From Hsuehochloa calcarea (Eukaryota > Streptophyta > Magnoliopsida > Poales > Poaceae), in the NCBI GenBank assembly GCA_036346395.1, contig CM070606.1:20818915-20882914 (forward strand): a stretch of 64,000 bases of DNA, given 5' to 3'. A program made the translations under genes and the position numbers. Positions 21,030 to 33,767 of the stretch are shown here, piece by piece (within the stretch, counting starts at the first letter, position 1; each line of letters starts with the position of its first letter). Under the pieces are notes generated by a model. It ran no database searches. It had not been told where the DNA came from and worked only from the letters and a program-made list of their open reading frames with translations.

Positions 21030-21555
21030 GAGTGGAGGTGGTGTTGCCAGTAGCATTTATTAACGGACAAAAAATGGCAGGAAAATTTTTTAGCATTTTT
21101 TACTTTGAGCCCGTCTCTTTTATTGCTATTAAACATGACAGGCAAAACCCTTCCTTAAGGGGAGGCTTGCCTAGAAGAGAATTTGCACTAAAGTGCGTGT
21201 CGGAAAGGCGCCATTTCAACCACCATTACAATGTGACAGCCAAAGAAAAGCAGAGGAGAAAGGGATTTGACACAGAGTTCCTGTGCTGTACCACACCTTG
21301 GAATCTATAACACTGCTAGATAGCAAACACCAAGCTTTCCATCTTCTCTTTTTTTGTCCTTTTCAAGCATGGCCCTTTCATGGTAGGTGCTTGTTTTTAA
21401 GGGCTGTAATTATTGTTGTGATATCTACGTTCTTGGCTCTAATATCAAACTTAGCTATACCGTTCCGGTGTGAATCGGTACTACTGATATGTATTATATC
21501 GTCATCTAGAACGGTACAGGATAGTCTTGTATTTTATACCAACCTTGAGACCGGT
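21030..21555. other. Intergenic, nothing recognised
   Basis: Unique-looking sequence without a convincing ORF or repeat. Confidence 0.4.
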
Positions 21556-21632
21556 CAATACCGGCCAAACTAGCTCAATACCGATCATACCGGCTCGATA
21601 CCAGTTATACCGCCTTCAATACCGGACAATGC
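21556..21632. repeat. Four imperfect 20-bp repeats (CAATACCGG...)
   Basis: CAATACCGGCCAAACTAGCT, CAATACCGATCATACCGGCT, CGATACCAGTTATACCGCCT and CAATACCGGACAATGCC follow each other. Related TACCG words flank them. Confidence 0.7.
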
Positions 21633-21692
21633 CAATAGAATTGAAAATACCGTCTATTGAACTCCTTGAAGTATATGTTATATTTGATCCTA

Positions 21693-24600
21693 TGTCGGGA
21701 CCCGAACTAGCAAATCTGGACCCTCTATGTATTCTGAACCAGTCTTATCATCAGTAGCTAGCTTAAACAGTAACAACATCGATGAAAATCGTATCCGCAC
21801 AACGAAATAGCTAAGAAATAAGTAAAATATTATTAAATAGCAGCAGCGGATCTTATGATCAAAGTTTACATAATTTGTCACGCAGAGCTTAAAAAACAAA
21901 CATAACTCTTGCAGCGAAAATAAGATAACTTGTGGTGGTCATCCGACACGCCCACATGCAATCGAGTGGAGAGCGCATTCTAATTCACATAGTCTTCAAA
22001 TTACTCCTCTTTGTAGAACTCTAAATTTCCAGATCCGTCCTCAACAACTGATCAACAAAGCATAAAACTGTGAGTACATAAAGTACTTAGCAAGTCTTAA
22101 GGAATAGTATGCAATTAATATTCATGTAAGGCTTGAACAAAGTAATAGTTGTATCGTTATTTTGTAGAAAAGCGGTACTGACAGTAAATACAGTAAATAG
22201 ATTGTAAAGCATAGTTGAAAAAATTATATAAATAAAGTAAACAATTACTTTGAAATAACCAGTGAACTACCGGTTCACTTCTCATCCATACCACCATTTA
22301 AATATTTTATAAAATCTATGTATCTCGTGTGAAATCCTCAGGCATTGTCTATAACCAAGGAAACGGTTGTTCGAATAGTTTTAACACCCTACAGAGCTTG
22401 TACAGCTTTACCCACAATAGTTAATTAGTTTATAATGTCCGTCTGACACACTTCCATAGGTGTGTGACTACATAATTATTACAAGACCTTTACAAAGCTC
22501 TATCTTAACCTAGTAATGTCCGCAAAGGCTTCACCATTGAATGGACCTCACACCCATTCGAGGGTCCCCTCTTGCACCATTGTGAATGTTCATCCCATAG
22601 TTCACGCTACCTAAAACAGAACTAAAATCAAGATATTTCTAATTAATTAGCTAGGTCCATCCCATACTAGACATGTAGTTGCACAATAAGATCCAGATCA
22701 ATTGCGCACAAGATTAGATCCTTAGTGAATACTCAAGCGAGACAACGTCATCCAAAATGTGCTACCTTAATTCACCCCCTTGATTGCACGATCATTCGCC
22801 TGAGTATGAAAATATTTTTGTTCAACTAGGACCAATGGCATCACCTGCCATGGCACAATAATTTTTACAACAGTGGCATCGCACCACAATTCTATATCTC
22901 ATTAAGTTAAGTTATCAAGATTAACATTGTGTATAGGAACCTGTCGTTCAACTAAGTATGACTAAACATACTACGCCACCCATGTTGTTATTACAATTAT
23001 ATCCTATTAATATCAACCCTTCCTATGGTGTTAAAGGATACACGACATTCATAAAATATTCAAGGTGGCATAATGTTAATTAAGTAATTAGCTACTCCCG
23101 AAAATAATTGATATAAAATTAGCATGCATGTTTATATAAAACAATATATTTTTATAAAAATGGGGTACAACATGATCAAAAGTCTACGACTTGCCTTCGT
23201 CGAAGATTTTAGTTATTCCTGTAGACTAGTCCAACCTGACATCCACAACGTCAGAGACTATACGAGCAAAAATGAGATAAATAAATAACGATAAATCCAA
23301 ATAATAACAAATAGGTACTGAAAGAAATATTAAGAATTTAGATTAATAACATTATGCTGCAAGTTTTGTGTAGTATGAAGGAGAACGAGCATCCGAAAGT
23401 TTTGACGCAAAGAAAATTGTTGAAAATTGAGAAGGAGGGAATTTTCTAGGGGTTTTTTCATAATTAAAGGATTAACAAAGCACTGACATTTGGGCCCCAC
23501 TTACAAGTCAAACAAGAAACAAATGAAAGAACAAAACAGAGGAGAAGTAGAGGAAGGCGTAGGCGGCTCTAGGTGGCGGCGGCGTGGGAGGGTCGACCGG
23601 CGGCCAAAATGGGTTAGCAGTGGGGTGGTGGTCCTTTGGGTAGTGACAGCGTGGCCAGGGCAACACTGTGGCGGCGGTGGCAAGAGCACGGGCGCTACGA
23701 CGTCGCCGCATGCGACGACGCTACGAGGAAAGGAGTCTTGGCCGGCCGGGGCGGCGACAAGGAGAAGCGATCGAGCGGGTTGGGGTGGCCGAGGCGGCGG
23801 GGCAATGGTGGCCGGTGGCGAAAAGATGGCGGCGGCTACAGTACTCCACGGCGAGAGTAGGGCCGAAAGGAGGTGGGGATGAGTGGAAGGAGACCGGGAA
23901 CCCGACGTGACGCGGTTCAAACTGTAAGGAGCTCACCAAGGAAGAAGATTGAGTAGAGATGGTGATTTGGCCGGCGACGGGGAAGACGACCAAATCCGAC
24001 AACAAATTGCAATAAAACCCAAAATTGATTTAGGGGAAATACTCATGGTGCTTGAGAACACAAGATGACATGAATAGAATTACAAGATCGTTAGAGTAGT
24101 AGGAACATGGAATGAGTGACAGGATGGACAAGGGTCACAGTGCTCAATTTATAGCCAAAGCCAGTGAGTAAGGCTACGGGGAACGCAAGCGGAAAAATGG
24201 GCGACTGTTTCAGTATTGATGGTGGCAATGAGAAATGAAAATGTCTTGATGTCATGAATGTGTAGTGATGATGGGCGTGGTGGTGAGCATGGCGCACACG
24301 ATATAGGCGCGCGCAACGTGGGCAGTGCGAGTGCGCACGACACGGTATAGCGCGAGCAGCGTGAGGAGTGGGGCATGCTCAGCGCAGTGTGGGCACACGG
24401 GAGAGGCGCGGCCGAGGCACGAGTGGGGCAGAGGGGCGGTGCATGGTGCTAGTGCATCCTGGGGGCACGGGGCTGATGCGGTTGAGCCAGCTCGGGACAG
24501 AGCAGAGCGAGGCGGGAAGAAAGAATAAACAAAGAAAGAAAGAATAAAGGAAAAAAGAAGAAAAAAGGGAAAAGAAGTGGGCCAGAGAAAAAGAGTTGAA

Positions 24601-24860
24601 CTCGGCCCAAAGATATTACGCGGAAAAAATTCAAATTACAATATTTGAATTTAGATTTGGAAATGAGATTTGAATTGAGAATTTGGATTTGGATTTGAAT
24701 TATGGACTAGGATTTATATAATTGCAGAAACTCCAAAAGAAATCAAACACTTTTAAAATAATTAAATTAAATTAAATTTTACAACAAGGAAAGGAATTTT
24801 GGGAAAACAGAAAAGAAAAAAATTGAACTCCAAGAAATTGCAAAAGAACTGCAGGTTTGC
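21693..24860 (-). mobile_element. Probable gypsy solo LTR, minus orientation
   Basis: It starts TGTCGGGACCCGAAC. Its right part holds a minus-strand TATA box (24146-24153) downstream of a GC-rich leader-like stretch (23490-23900), the same plan as the LTR at 323-3150. No primer site, purine tract or internal gene adjoins it, so it is probably a solo LTR. The right end is not defined by a clear ...CA terminus or target duplication, so 24860 is approximate. ORFs in the GC-rich part are in both strands and all frames, hence not credible. Confidence 0.45.
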
Positions 24861-25074
24861 AATCTAATTAATGCCACCCAAAACAACTCCACAACATCGA
24901 ATCCCAATGACAACAACTAACTTAATGAGCCACCTTTTTCTCCAACTAGTCCACCAACATGTGTTCATTTGATAGAGTGATGGCATATTGGGAACAAATA
25001 ACTAGAAAAACATAAAACGATATCTATTTGAGAACAAAATCATCTTCCCAAAATGTCATCTAAAAGAGAACAGA
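24861..25074. other. Intergenic sequence left of the complete Copia element
   Basis: AT-rich, nothing recognised. It ends in the target-site GGGAG at 25075-25079. Confidence 0.4.
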
Positions 25075-25079
25075 GGGAG
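25075..25079 (+). repeat. Target-site duplication GGGAG (left)
   Basis: GGGAG directly before the 5' LTR, repeated at 36324-36328 directly after the 3' LTR. Confidence 0.85.
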
Positions 25080-26646
25080 TGAAAGCATCTAGGCCCCTAA
25101 AAATGGTTTTGGTAATTAATGATAATATGTGAATATGGGATTAACAAGTTTACTAAGAATGTGCAAGGTTAATTCCATTTGATGAACATGATGAAGCAAG
25201 GATGCATGCTAAAGGAAAATGTGAAGATCAACAAGGCTTAAAGTCAAGGTACAAATAGTCTAGGATCCTTTTCTATTTTACCGGTCTAAGGAGAATTGGT
25301 TGGTAGACCGGATTATAGGATAAATGCCGTACTATTAAGGGGGATCACGACTAGTAGCTTGATAGCTTATTCTTGTGCCATATGGATCAACTTAGGATCA
25401 TGCATGCATTTAAAATTGGACTTGAATTTAAGTTAGAATGAATTCGATGCTTTAATTCGAATCGGATGAACCAAGGCTTAGCAATGGTTGTACCAAGCGC
25501 GGTTGTTCCGGCGGCATGTGAGCGGTTCAACCGTTAGCCTTTTAAATTGAAAATCAAGCCGATCGTCAGATCTCGTGGTGATCTGATTTCGTGGGCTGCG
25601 GTTGTACCGATGGCTTGAACGGTACGACCGCATCCCGGTTGTTCCGATGATATTACGGCGGTTGCAAAATAACAGTACGAGTGTAATCTCCTTTGAAAAC
25701 CTCTTTTGAGAATCGGTTTGCACCGCACGATAATCGGATGAACCGCAATACGGATGTTCAAATGTATTCGGCGGTTGTAAAATTCCGCAACGTATGCAAA
25801 ATCTCGGTTTAGAATCCTCAAATCGGACGATCCGGTGTTTGCTCGGATGAACCGCAACTAAATCCAACGGCTATATCGCAGCATTTAATGCGTAACATAG
25901 CCGCATTCGTGCATTGAGCATAGCGCGGTTGTACCGATGCTAACACGCCGGTTGTTCCGATATGTGCTGAATTTTCGGGAACTTCTTCCCAACGGCTAGA
26001 ATTGGTTGGTGGAGGCTATAAATACCTCCCCAACTGCACAAGGGACATGTTACACAGTGCATTGAAGATATCTCAACCCTTGTGAGCATTGTGCATTCAA
26101 TTCTACTCCCAATTTACTCTTGCATTCATTGAGAGGGAGATCAAGTGCATTCATCTTTAGTTGATTCATTGGCACTTGAGTAAAGTCAAGCGAGGATCGT
26201 TGATCTATTCTCTTGGGGTGTTGCCGCACTCCTAGACGGCTTGGCGGTGAAGCACGGTGATCTTCTCAAGTGAAGCTTGTGAGAAGACCCGAGCAAGATT
26301 GTGAGTGGTTGGTGTTCACCATCTCCGGAGCGGAGGAAGAACAACCCAAGTGATCGAGGAAAGGCTTAATTTGTGGAGCCGGCTTGGGTGGTCAAGCTTC
26401 CTCAACGTGGACTAGTGAAGACCGCAAGTCTTCGATACCACGGAAAAACATCATTGTGTCTTGTGGTTATCTCTTGTCTTTACAATTCGCACTTATATTT
26501 CTAGCTTGCTTATTGTGATTAAATTGCCTAGCTAGGAGCATAACTTGTTTAGACTAAGTCATTAATTGAATTGGATAAATTGTTAATTTGTTAAAACTTT
26601 AAAACCTCCTATTCACCCCCTCTAGTCGGTTATCCTTGATCCTACA
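25080..26646 (+). mobile_element. 5' LTR of element G
   Basis: Starts TGAAAGCATC and ends TGATCCTACA. TATA box TATAAATA at 26017-26024 within GGAGG...CCTCC arms. Repeated GCGGTTGT(A/T)CCG-type words at 25499-25960. Confidence 0.9.
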
Positions 26647-26648
26647 AG

Positions 26649-26659
26649 TGGTATCGAGC
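26649..26659 (+). other. Primer-binding site of element G, one base short
   Basis: TGGTATCGAGC two bases after the LTR; the A of CAG in TGGTATCAGAGC is missing. Confidence 0.75.
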
Positions 26660-26702
26660 TTGGTCTCTCCGTTGTTGGACTTAACCGCCTAGGAGAGCAA
26701 GG

Positions 26703-28450
26703 ATGGCTAGTGAGGGAATGGCTTTAGGAAGGGCTCCACTCTTTGATGGCACAAATTATGCTTATTGGAAAATTAGAATGTCAATCTTTTAAAGGCCATG
26801 AGTCCAAGCATTTGGAAAATCGTAAATGATGGTTACACTATGCCTCTTAATCCACTTGAACCCACGGATCAAGACACGCGTAACTCTCATTTAGATGCCC
26901 AAGCTATGAATGCTCTCTTTGGCGCTTTGAACGCGGATGAGTTCAATAGAGTGAGCAATTTGGAAACCGCTCATGCTATTTGGACAACTCTCTCGAAATC
27001 CATGAGGGTACATCCACGGTCAAAGAAGCCAAATTGCATAGGCTTCGATTAAATATGAGACATTCATAATGTTGCCTCATGAAAACATCAATGAGATGTA
27101 TTCAAGACTCAACAACATTGTGAATGAGCTCAAAGGCCTTGGGACTAACCTTTCCGATGTTGATATTGTGCGCAAGATGCTTAGGGCTCTTCCTGACAAA
27201 TATGAAACTTTGGTGACGCTCTTCATCAACTCTCCGAATTGCCAAGGATGACACCAACGGGCCTTTTGGGCAATCTCATCACAAATGAGTTGTTCAAGAA
27301 GGACAAAGAAGAGCTCGTGGAGACATCCTCCTCAAAGAAGAAAATTACCGCTTTCAAGGCCAAAGCGGAATCAAGTGATGATGAGGATGAAGGAGAAGAT
27401 TCCGATGAGGAGTATGCACTCCTTGTAAGAAAAATGAAGAAGTTCATGAAGAGACGCCCAATAGAAGCTACAACTTTGACAAATACAAGAAGGGACAATA
27501 TTCAAGTGACAAGAAGCGTTATAGCAACATTCGATGCTATAATTGTGATGAAAAGGGCACATCTCATCTCGTTGCCCAAGAAGAAGGATGACAATGACAA
27601 GTCATTCAAGAAGAAAGAATATAATGGCAAGAAGAAGCTTTTCAAGAAGCTTCACAAGGATGGCAAGAATGAAGCTCACATTGGAGAGTGGGATTCAAAT
27701 GATGAATCAAGCGACTCGACCGATGAGGATGAGTCTTCCAAGAAGAAGGGACTAGTTGGCATTGCTATCAAAGAAACTCCTTCACTATTCTCCACTCCTA
27801 CATGCCTCATGGCAAAAGGAGATAAGGTAAAATCCATTGATAGTGATGAACCAACTTATGAAGAATTATTGGATATGCTTGATGAATTAAATGAATTTAA
27901 TGGAAAAGAGAAATCAAAATTTAAAGTCTTGAAGAAAGAATATCTCTCTCTAAAAGACTCTTTTGAGGAGCTAAAGAAAGCTCATGATTCTCTCATCTTA
28001 AAGAATATTGAAAAATCTCATTCACATATTGGAATTACTTGTGATTTAATGAATGAGATGTCTAAAGTAGATATTGCTTTAAATGAAAAATCCATGTCTA
28101 GCATTTCTACTTCATGTGATGATTTACTTGCCATGCCATGTTGCTCTAGTGATGATTCAATTGCTAGTTTAGCAAATACTTGTGATCCTTTACTTATTGT
28201 TGAGAACCATGAATTAAAAGAACAAGTCAATAAACTAAGCAAAAGTTTGGAAAGATGCTTTAAGGGTAAGGCCACCTTAGACAAGCTTTTGAGTGAGCAA
28301 AGGTGCTCATTCAACAAGGAAGGTCTTGGGTATGTGCCTAAGAAAGGTAAGAAGCCTAATAAACCCACAAGGTATGTGAGGAAAATGGTAAGTATTGCTA
28401 TAAGTGCTTGGAAATAGGACATGTGCAACAAAATTGTCCTAAAGGTAAAA
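26703..28450 (+). pseudogene. Gag of element G, frameshifted
   Basis: The ATG at 26703 begins MASEGMALGRAPLFDGTNYA, then YWKIRMSIF, the Copia gag start. A frameshift near 26789 moves to WKIVNDGYTM...NALFGALNADEFNRVSNLET, then SRLNNIVNELKGLGTNLSD and IVRKMLRALPDKYETLV. A knuckle CYNCDEKGHIS is at about 27537-27570. A long Glu/Lys/Ser-rich coiled-coil region follows (27600-28380), and a second, intact CCHC knuckle CYKCLEIGHVQQNC is at about 28396-28440. Gag makes the particle and binds RNA. At least four frame breaks are needed to read it through. Confidence 0.75.
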
Positions 28451-28555
28451 TTGCATCTTTTGGTATATATGATTCATGCTATATGCTTAGAAAGACTAAG
28501 GATGGTAAAATACTTGCTCATTTTATTGGCACTTCAATTTTAGGCGCTAAAAAGA

Positions 28556-29083
28556 ATGCTATTTGGGTGCCTAAAACCTTGGTCACTAACCTCCAAGGAC
28601 CCAAACAAATTTGGGTACCTAAAAGAACTTGATTCTTGTTTTGTAGGTGAACTACAAGACCGTGGAAAACATTGGGTGCTTGATAGTGGTTGCACTCAAC
28701 ACATGACCGGTGATAGAAAAATGTTCACCACATTCGAGAATGGGAAAGGAATGGACAAAATCACATTTGGTGACAATAGCAAAGGAAAGGTAATTGGATT
28801 GGGTAAAATTGCTATCTCAAATGACCTTTCCATTTCAAATGTATCTCTAGTAGAATCACTAAACTTTAACTTGTTATCCGTAGCTCAAATATGTGATCTA
28901 GGACTAATTTGTTCTTTCTCTAAAGAAGGTGTTACAATTTCAAATGAAAATGATAACTCTTTAATTTTTAAAGGATTTAGATTTGGAAACCTTTATTTGG
29001 TAGATTTCACTTCAAATGATTCATGCTTAAAAACTTGTTTGATGGCAAAACCTCCTTGGGTTGGCTTTGGCATAGAAGGCTAG
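28556..29083 (+). pseudogene. Copia protease domain of element G
   Basis: Open for 175 codons. The aspartic protease signature WVLDSGCTQHMTGD carries the catalytic Asp-Ser-Gly at 28682-28690, followed by KITFGDNSKGKVIGLGKI and VESLNFNLLSVAQICDLGL, the usual protease and pre-integrase sequence. It would cut the polyprotein. A frameshift at about 29050 separates it from the His/Cys motif of integrase (WHRRLAH...). Confidence 0.8.
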
Positions 29084-29840
29084 CTCATGTAGGAATGATT
29101 CAACTCAAAAGCTTTTCAAACATGATTTAGTTGTTGGCTTGAAAGATGTGAAGTTTGAGAAAACCGACTTTGTAGTGCATGTCAAGTCGGTAAACAAGTC
29201 GCTAATTCTCACCCTTCCAAAAGTATCATGTCAACTTCTAGACCATTGGAACTCTTACATATGGATTTGTTTGGGCCAACAACCTATAAGAGTATCGGGG
29301 GAAATAGCTATTGTTTGGTTATTGTGGATGATTACTCTAGATATACATGGGTATTCTTCCTAGATGATAAAAGTGAAACCTCCTAATTTTCAAAACTTTA
29401 CAAAAGGGCCCAAAATGAATTTGATTTCAAAATAAAGAAAATCCGTAGTGATAATGGTTCCGAGTTCAAAAATACTAAAGTTGAAGACTTTTGTGATGAA
29501 CTTGAATAAAGCACTAACTTTCCACAACCTACACCCCTAACAAAATGGAGTTGTAGAAAGGAAAATCGTACATTAATTGAAATGGCTAGGACAATGCTTG
29601 ATGAATATAATACTTAGATAGTTTTGGGCGAAGCAATTAACACCGCTTGTCATGCCATAAATCGTCTTTATTTACATCGTCTTTTGAAAAAGACTTCCTA
29701 TGAGCTTCTTGTAGGAAGAAAACCGAACATCTCCTATTTTCGTGTCTTTGGTTGTAAATGCTATATTTTAAAGAAGGGTGTTCGCTATCAAAATTTGAAA
29801 GTAGATGTGATGTTGGTTTCTTGCTAGGTTATTCATCAAA
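29050..29840 (+). pseudogene. Copia integrase of element G, broken
   Basis: The N-terminal zinc motif region (RRLAHVGM) is followed by core-domain pieces in several frames: MDLFGPTTYK (first catalytic Asp), LVIVDDYSRYTWVFFLDDKS, IRSDNGSEFKN (second Asp) at about 29448-29475, NGVVE with the catalytic Glu at about 29540, and EMARTMLDEYN. It ends with NTACHAINRLY...KKTSYELLVGRKPNISYFRVFG. Integrase inserts the cDNA into chromosomes. Four or more small indels and a stop make it inactive as written. Confidence 0.75.
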
Positions 29841-30159
29841 TAGTAAAGTTTATCGTGTCTTCAACAAAACTCGGTTTAGTTGAAGAAAAACATGATGTTC
29901 AATTTGATGAAACTAACGGCTCTCAAGAAGAGCATGAGAATTTGGATGATGTAGGCAATGAAGCTTTGAGAAGGGCAATGGAGCATATGCAAATTGGTGA
30001 CATAAAGCCCAAGATGATTCATCATCCTCCACACAAGTTGAACCACCAACATCTTCTACAAACCAAGTTCAATTTGACAATAAGGAAGATGATCAACCAT
30101 CTAACTTACCACCAAGAATCCACAATGCAATTGCTAAGGATCATCCAATAGACCAAATA

Positions 30160-31759
30160 TTGGGTGATGTAAGTAAGGGTGTTCAAACTCGATCTCGTGT
30201 TGCTTCTTTTTGTGAATATTACTCTTTTGTCTCTTGTATTGAGCCAAAGCATGTAGAAGAAGCACTTGAAGATCCGGATTGGGTGAATGCTATGCATGAA
30301 GAACTCAACAACTTCACCCGAATGAAGTTTGACATTGGTGGATCGACCCAAGGAACACAACGTCATTGGTACAAAATGGGTCTTTAGGAACAAGCAAGAT
30401 GAAAATGGTTTGGTTGTTCAAACAAAGCAAGATTGGTAGCTCAAGGGTATTCACAAGTTGAAGGTTTGGATTTTGGTGAAACTTTTGCTCCGTAGCTAGA
30501 TTAGAATCAATTCGGATATTACTTGCTTTTGCATCATGCTTTGATATTAAATTATTTCAAATGGATGTTAAAAGTGCTTTCTTAAATGGTAAAATTTCGA
30601 ACTTGTATTTGTTGAACAACCTCCGGTTTTGAAGATCCTAAAATCCAAATAAAGTCTATAAACTCTCTAAAGCGCCTATGGCCTTAAACAAGCTCCTAGA
30701 GCATGGTATGAACGACTTAGAGATTTTCTAGTCTCAAAGGGATTCAAAATTGGGAAGATTGATTCAACCTTATTTACTAAAGTTATAGATGATGATTTCT
30801 TTGTATGTCAAATTTATGTTGATGATATTATTTTTGGGTCTACTAATCAAGATTTTTGCAAAGAGTTTGGTGATATGATGTCTAGGAATTTGAAATGTCG
30901 ATGATTGGAGAATTAAGCTACTTCCTTGGATTCCAAATCAAGCAACTCAAAGATGGGACCTTCGTGAGCCAAACCAAGTATGCAAAAGAATTGATCAAGA
31001 AGTTTGGTATGGAGGATGAAACCCATCAAGACTCCCATGGCAACAAATGGTCATCTTGACTTAAATGAGGGAGGTAAATCGGTAGATTTAAAGCTTTATA
31101 GATCTATGATTGGTAGTTTGCTTTATCTTACCGCATCTAGGCCCGATATCATGTTTAGTGTTTGTATGTGTGCTCGCTTTCAAGCAAATCCAAAAGAATG
31201 TCATTTAATGGTCATTAAAAGAATTCTAAGATATTTAAAGCATTCCTCTAGCATTGGCCTTTGGTTCCCGAAAGGTGCTAAATTTGACTTAATTGGATAT
31301 TCTGACCGATTATGCGGATGCAAAGTGGATAGAAAAAGCACCTCGGGTAGTTGTCAATTTTAGGAAGATCTTTAGTATCATGGTCATCCAAGAAACAAAA
31401 TTCAGTAGTTCTATCCACCGCCGGTTTAATATGTTTCAGCGGGAAGTTGTTGTGCTCAATTGCTATGGATGAGGCAAACATTGATGGATTATGGAATTAA
31501 AACTGATAAAATGCCTCTTTTGTGTGACAATGATAGTGCTGTGAAAATTGCTAATAATCCTGTTCAACACTCAAGAACCAAGCATATAGATATTCGCCAC
31601 CATTTCTTGAGAGATCATGTGATCAAGGGAGACATTGAAATTAGCCACATAAGAACCGAAGACCAATTAGCTGATATTTTCACCAAGCCATTAGATGAAG
31701 GCCGCTTTTGCAAATTGAGGAATGAATTAAATGTCATAGATTATTCAAACATTGTTTAA
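30160..31759 (+). pseudogene. Copia reverse transcriptase and RNase H of element G, broken
   Basis: Fragments in order: EDPDWVNAMHEELNNF; KARLVAQGYSQVEGLDF; RLESIRILLAFA; LFQMDVKSAFLNG; catalytic YVDD intact at 30815-30826; ELSYFLGFQIKQLKDGTF; YRSMIGSLLYLTASRPDIMF; the RNase H part with VDRKSTSGSCQF, LCDNDSAVKIANNPVQHSRT and the closing ADIFTKPLD at 31670-31696. The last 100 codons (31460-31759) are one clean frame to the TAA. It copies the RNA into DNA and removes the RNA strand. About eight frame breaks, mostly single bases. Confidence 0.8.
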
Positions 31760-32634
31760 ATTTTTGTTATTACAGTGCTTTTTATTTGGTGTTATTTAAA
31801 TATTTTGTAAAAGATTTTCTCAAATCTCATATTAAATTCACTATAATTATAAAAACTATGTTTATATATAATCTTCAGTATATTATATGCATAATGATCC
31901 CTAAATGATGTTTTATTGAGTGTAAATCTAAGGATCATTTGCAATTATTCAAAATTCCAAAGAAATCCGAGCTTTATCAAAATCCTGTGACAATCGGTAC
32001 ATCCGAGTTATGCGAATCAGACGTCGCGCAGCGCGGATCATCCGGCGTTATAATAGCGGACGTCCGCTTTCCTTTTGACCTTATCACCCAAATGCTCGTC
32101 TGCTTTTCCTTTTCATCTCACCGCTCGGTTCCTCTCTCTCGATCGAGCATCTCTCTCAAAACCCTCTCTCAAATCGAGTGGTTTTCTCGGTGGATCTCCA
32201 AGTCCTCGCTGATCCCTGCATTTCCAGTGCTCTCCTTCCTCAAATCTCAAGGTAAAACATCTATTGATTCGTGTTTTACCGCATTTGGAGCACTCGGGGC
32301 AGTTTTTTAGGGTTTTTGATAATGCGGTTGATATCTAGCAATCTAATTGGGCAAAAGTGCTTCACTGGTGTCCTATGACCCTTGCGCATCCAGTTCTAGC
32401 ACTCACTCTCTTAGATTCCATCAAAATCTCAGAAATTCTTCAACCCTAGTTTTCGGTCAGGACAATCGGACGTTCCGGTTCTTGAGGGCGGAACGACCGC
32501 AGTTCGGACGTTCCGGCCACATAACGGCGGATGATCCGATTATCCTGACAGAACCAGAAATTGTCATTTCTTTCAATTCAATTCAATTCAAATCTGTTCC
32601 TTGACATCTTATAATCACTCCAATCTCTGTATAG
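31760..32634 (+). other. Spacer between pol and the extra ORF of element G
   Basis: Mostly AT-rich, no domain seen. It includes a stretch with CGGAC/GTTCCG words (32460-32545) like those in the LTR. An ORF at 31939-32310 has no recognisable content. This stretch may carry signals for expressing the downstream ORF. Confidence 0.4.
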
Positions 32635-33767
32635 ATGCCTAGAATGCGAGGAACATCCAAGAAGTCTCAGGGATCGTCAAGACAAGAGTCTTCGGCACCT
32701 CAACCTCCAGTGCAAATTGAAAGAGTTCAACCCGACATTCCTGTCACAAACTCGGCCGTTTCACGTAAGACCTGCAGGAAAAGGAAAGGAAAGAGACCAC
32801 CCGTAAACCAATCGAAAATAGCTCAGGAAGTAAATCAATTGAGGAATCTGAATCCGAAGAAGAAGAAGAAGAAGAGGAAGTTCCTCCAAGGACAGCAGAA
32901 GATGATGATTTGATTGATCCTCAGGGGACTCATATTGACCTACATCTTCTGTCAGCAGATGACTATGCCATCAAGCGCCATGTCAATCAATATCTTCTGA
33001 AGAATGACACATTAAATCCAAGATTCCACACAATCTTTCAAGAGCAAGTGTATGAGCAAATATATAGTAGGCACAAGAAATTTGCCGATCATAAATGGAT
33101 TAGGTGGTCTAATATTAATACCTTGGACAAATACAGTGGAGTCTATCAGCTTTTCTACAATGTGGGTCTTCATGATCTTGTGGGCATAAAACAGAATTAT
33201 GATGACAAGATCATTCGACAGTTTTATGCCACACTGCATATGTCCCATGACTTAAAGACTTTTAGATGGCTGACTGGTGCCAGAAATGTGGAAAGCACCA
33301 AAGAGGAATTTGCGAGAGTGTTGAGAATTCAGTCCAGCTCTTGGGACAAAATCTTTGAGAGTTCAGCCCTACTTGTTCCTGCTTGGGCCAGGCATTATGA
33401 CTCTTCAGCCAAATGCAAGTTAGGGACAATTACTGGATTGAAGCCAGAAGTGAGCATGATTAACAGGATAATTAATCATACTTTCTACCCTAAGAGTGGG
33501 AATTTCGATGCAGTACGGGGGCATGTTTGGAACATGATAGATCATATTGTGGAGGGAGTTAAATTTGATGTAGTGGATGTTATTCTTCAAGGCATAGCCT
33601 CCTCCAAGAATGACAGAGTTAAAAGGATTTATTATGCTCCTTACATCATGGCATTGATTGTTAAAAAGATCGAGTACCGTGGTGGCTTGGGATCTACTCA
33701 CAAGCCATATAAACCACGAGATGCCATTCCTCCTCAACAAGTCTCTGAGGATGCCCCGCGAGGTTGA
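32635..33767 (+). pseudogene. Extra ORF in the envelope position of element G
   Basis: It starts at ATG 32635 (MPRMRGTSKKSQGSSRQ), a basic Ser/Gln/Pro-rich N-terminus, then a Glu/Asp-rich run. A frameshift near 32820-32900 splits it in two frames. The second is open for 285 codons: DLHLLSADDYAIKRHVNQYL, KFADHKWIRW, YDDKIIRQFYATLHMSHDLK, TGLKPEVSMINRIINHTFY and YYAPYIMALIVKKIEYRGG. The 'IxxFYATL' stretch resembles the putative plant transposon protein domain found in many grass retroelements. No signal peptide, transmembrane segment or fusion peptide is evident, so I would not call it an envelope. Function unknown. Confidence 0.65.

Noticed and set aside
23490..23920. Several overlapping 70-140 codon ORFs on both strands in a GC-rich stretch
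   Set aside because: All six frames are open because of GC-richness, the products are low-complexity Arg/Gly/Pro, and the stretch lies in an LTR leader-like region.
32635..33767. Calling the extra ORF an envelope protein
   Set aside because: No signal peptide, membrane helix or fusion peptide can be seen; only its position resembles env.
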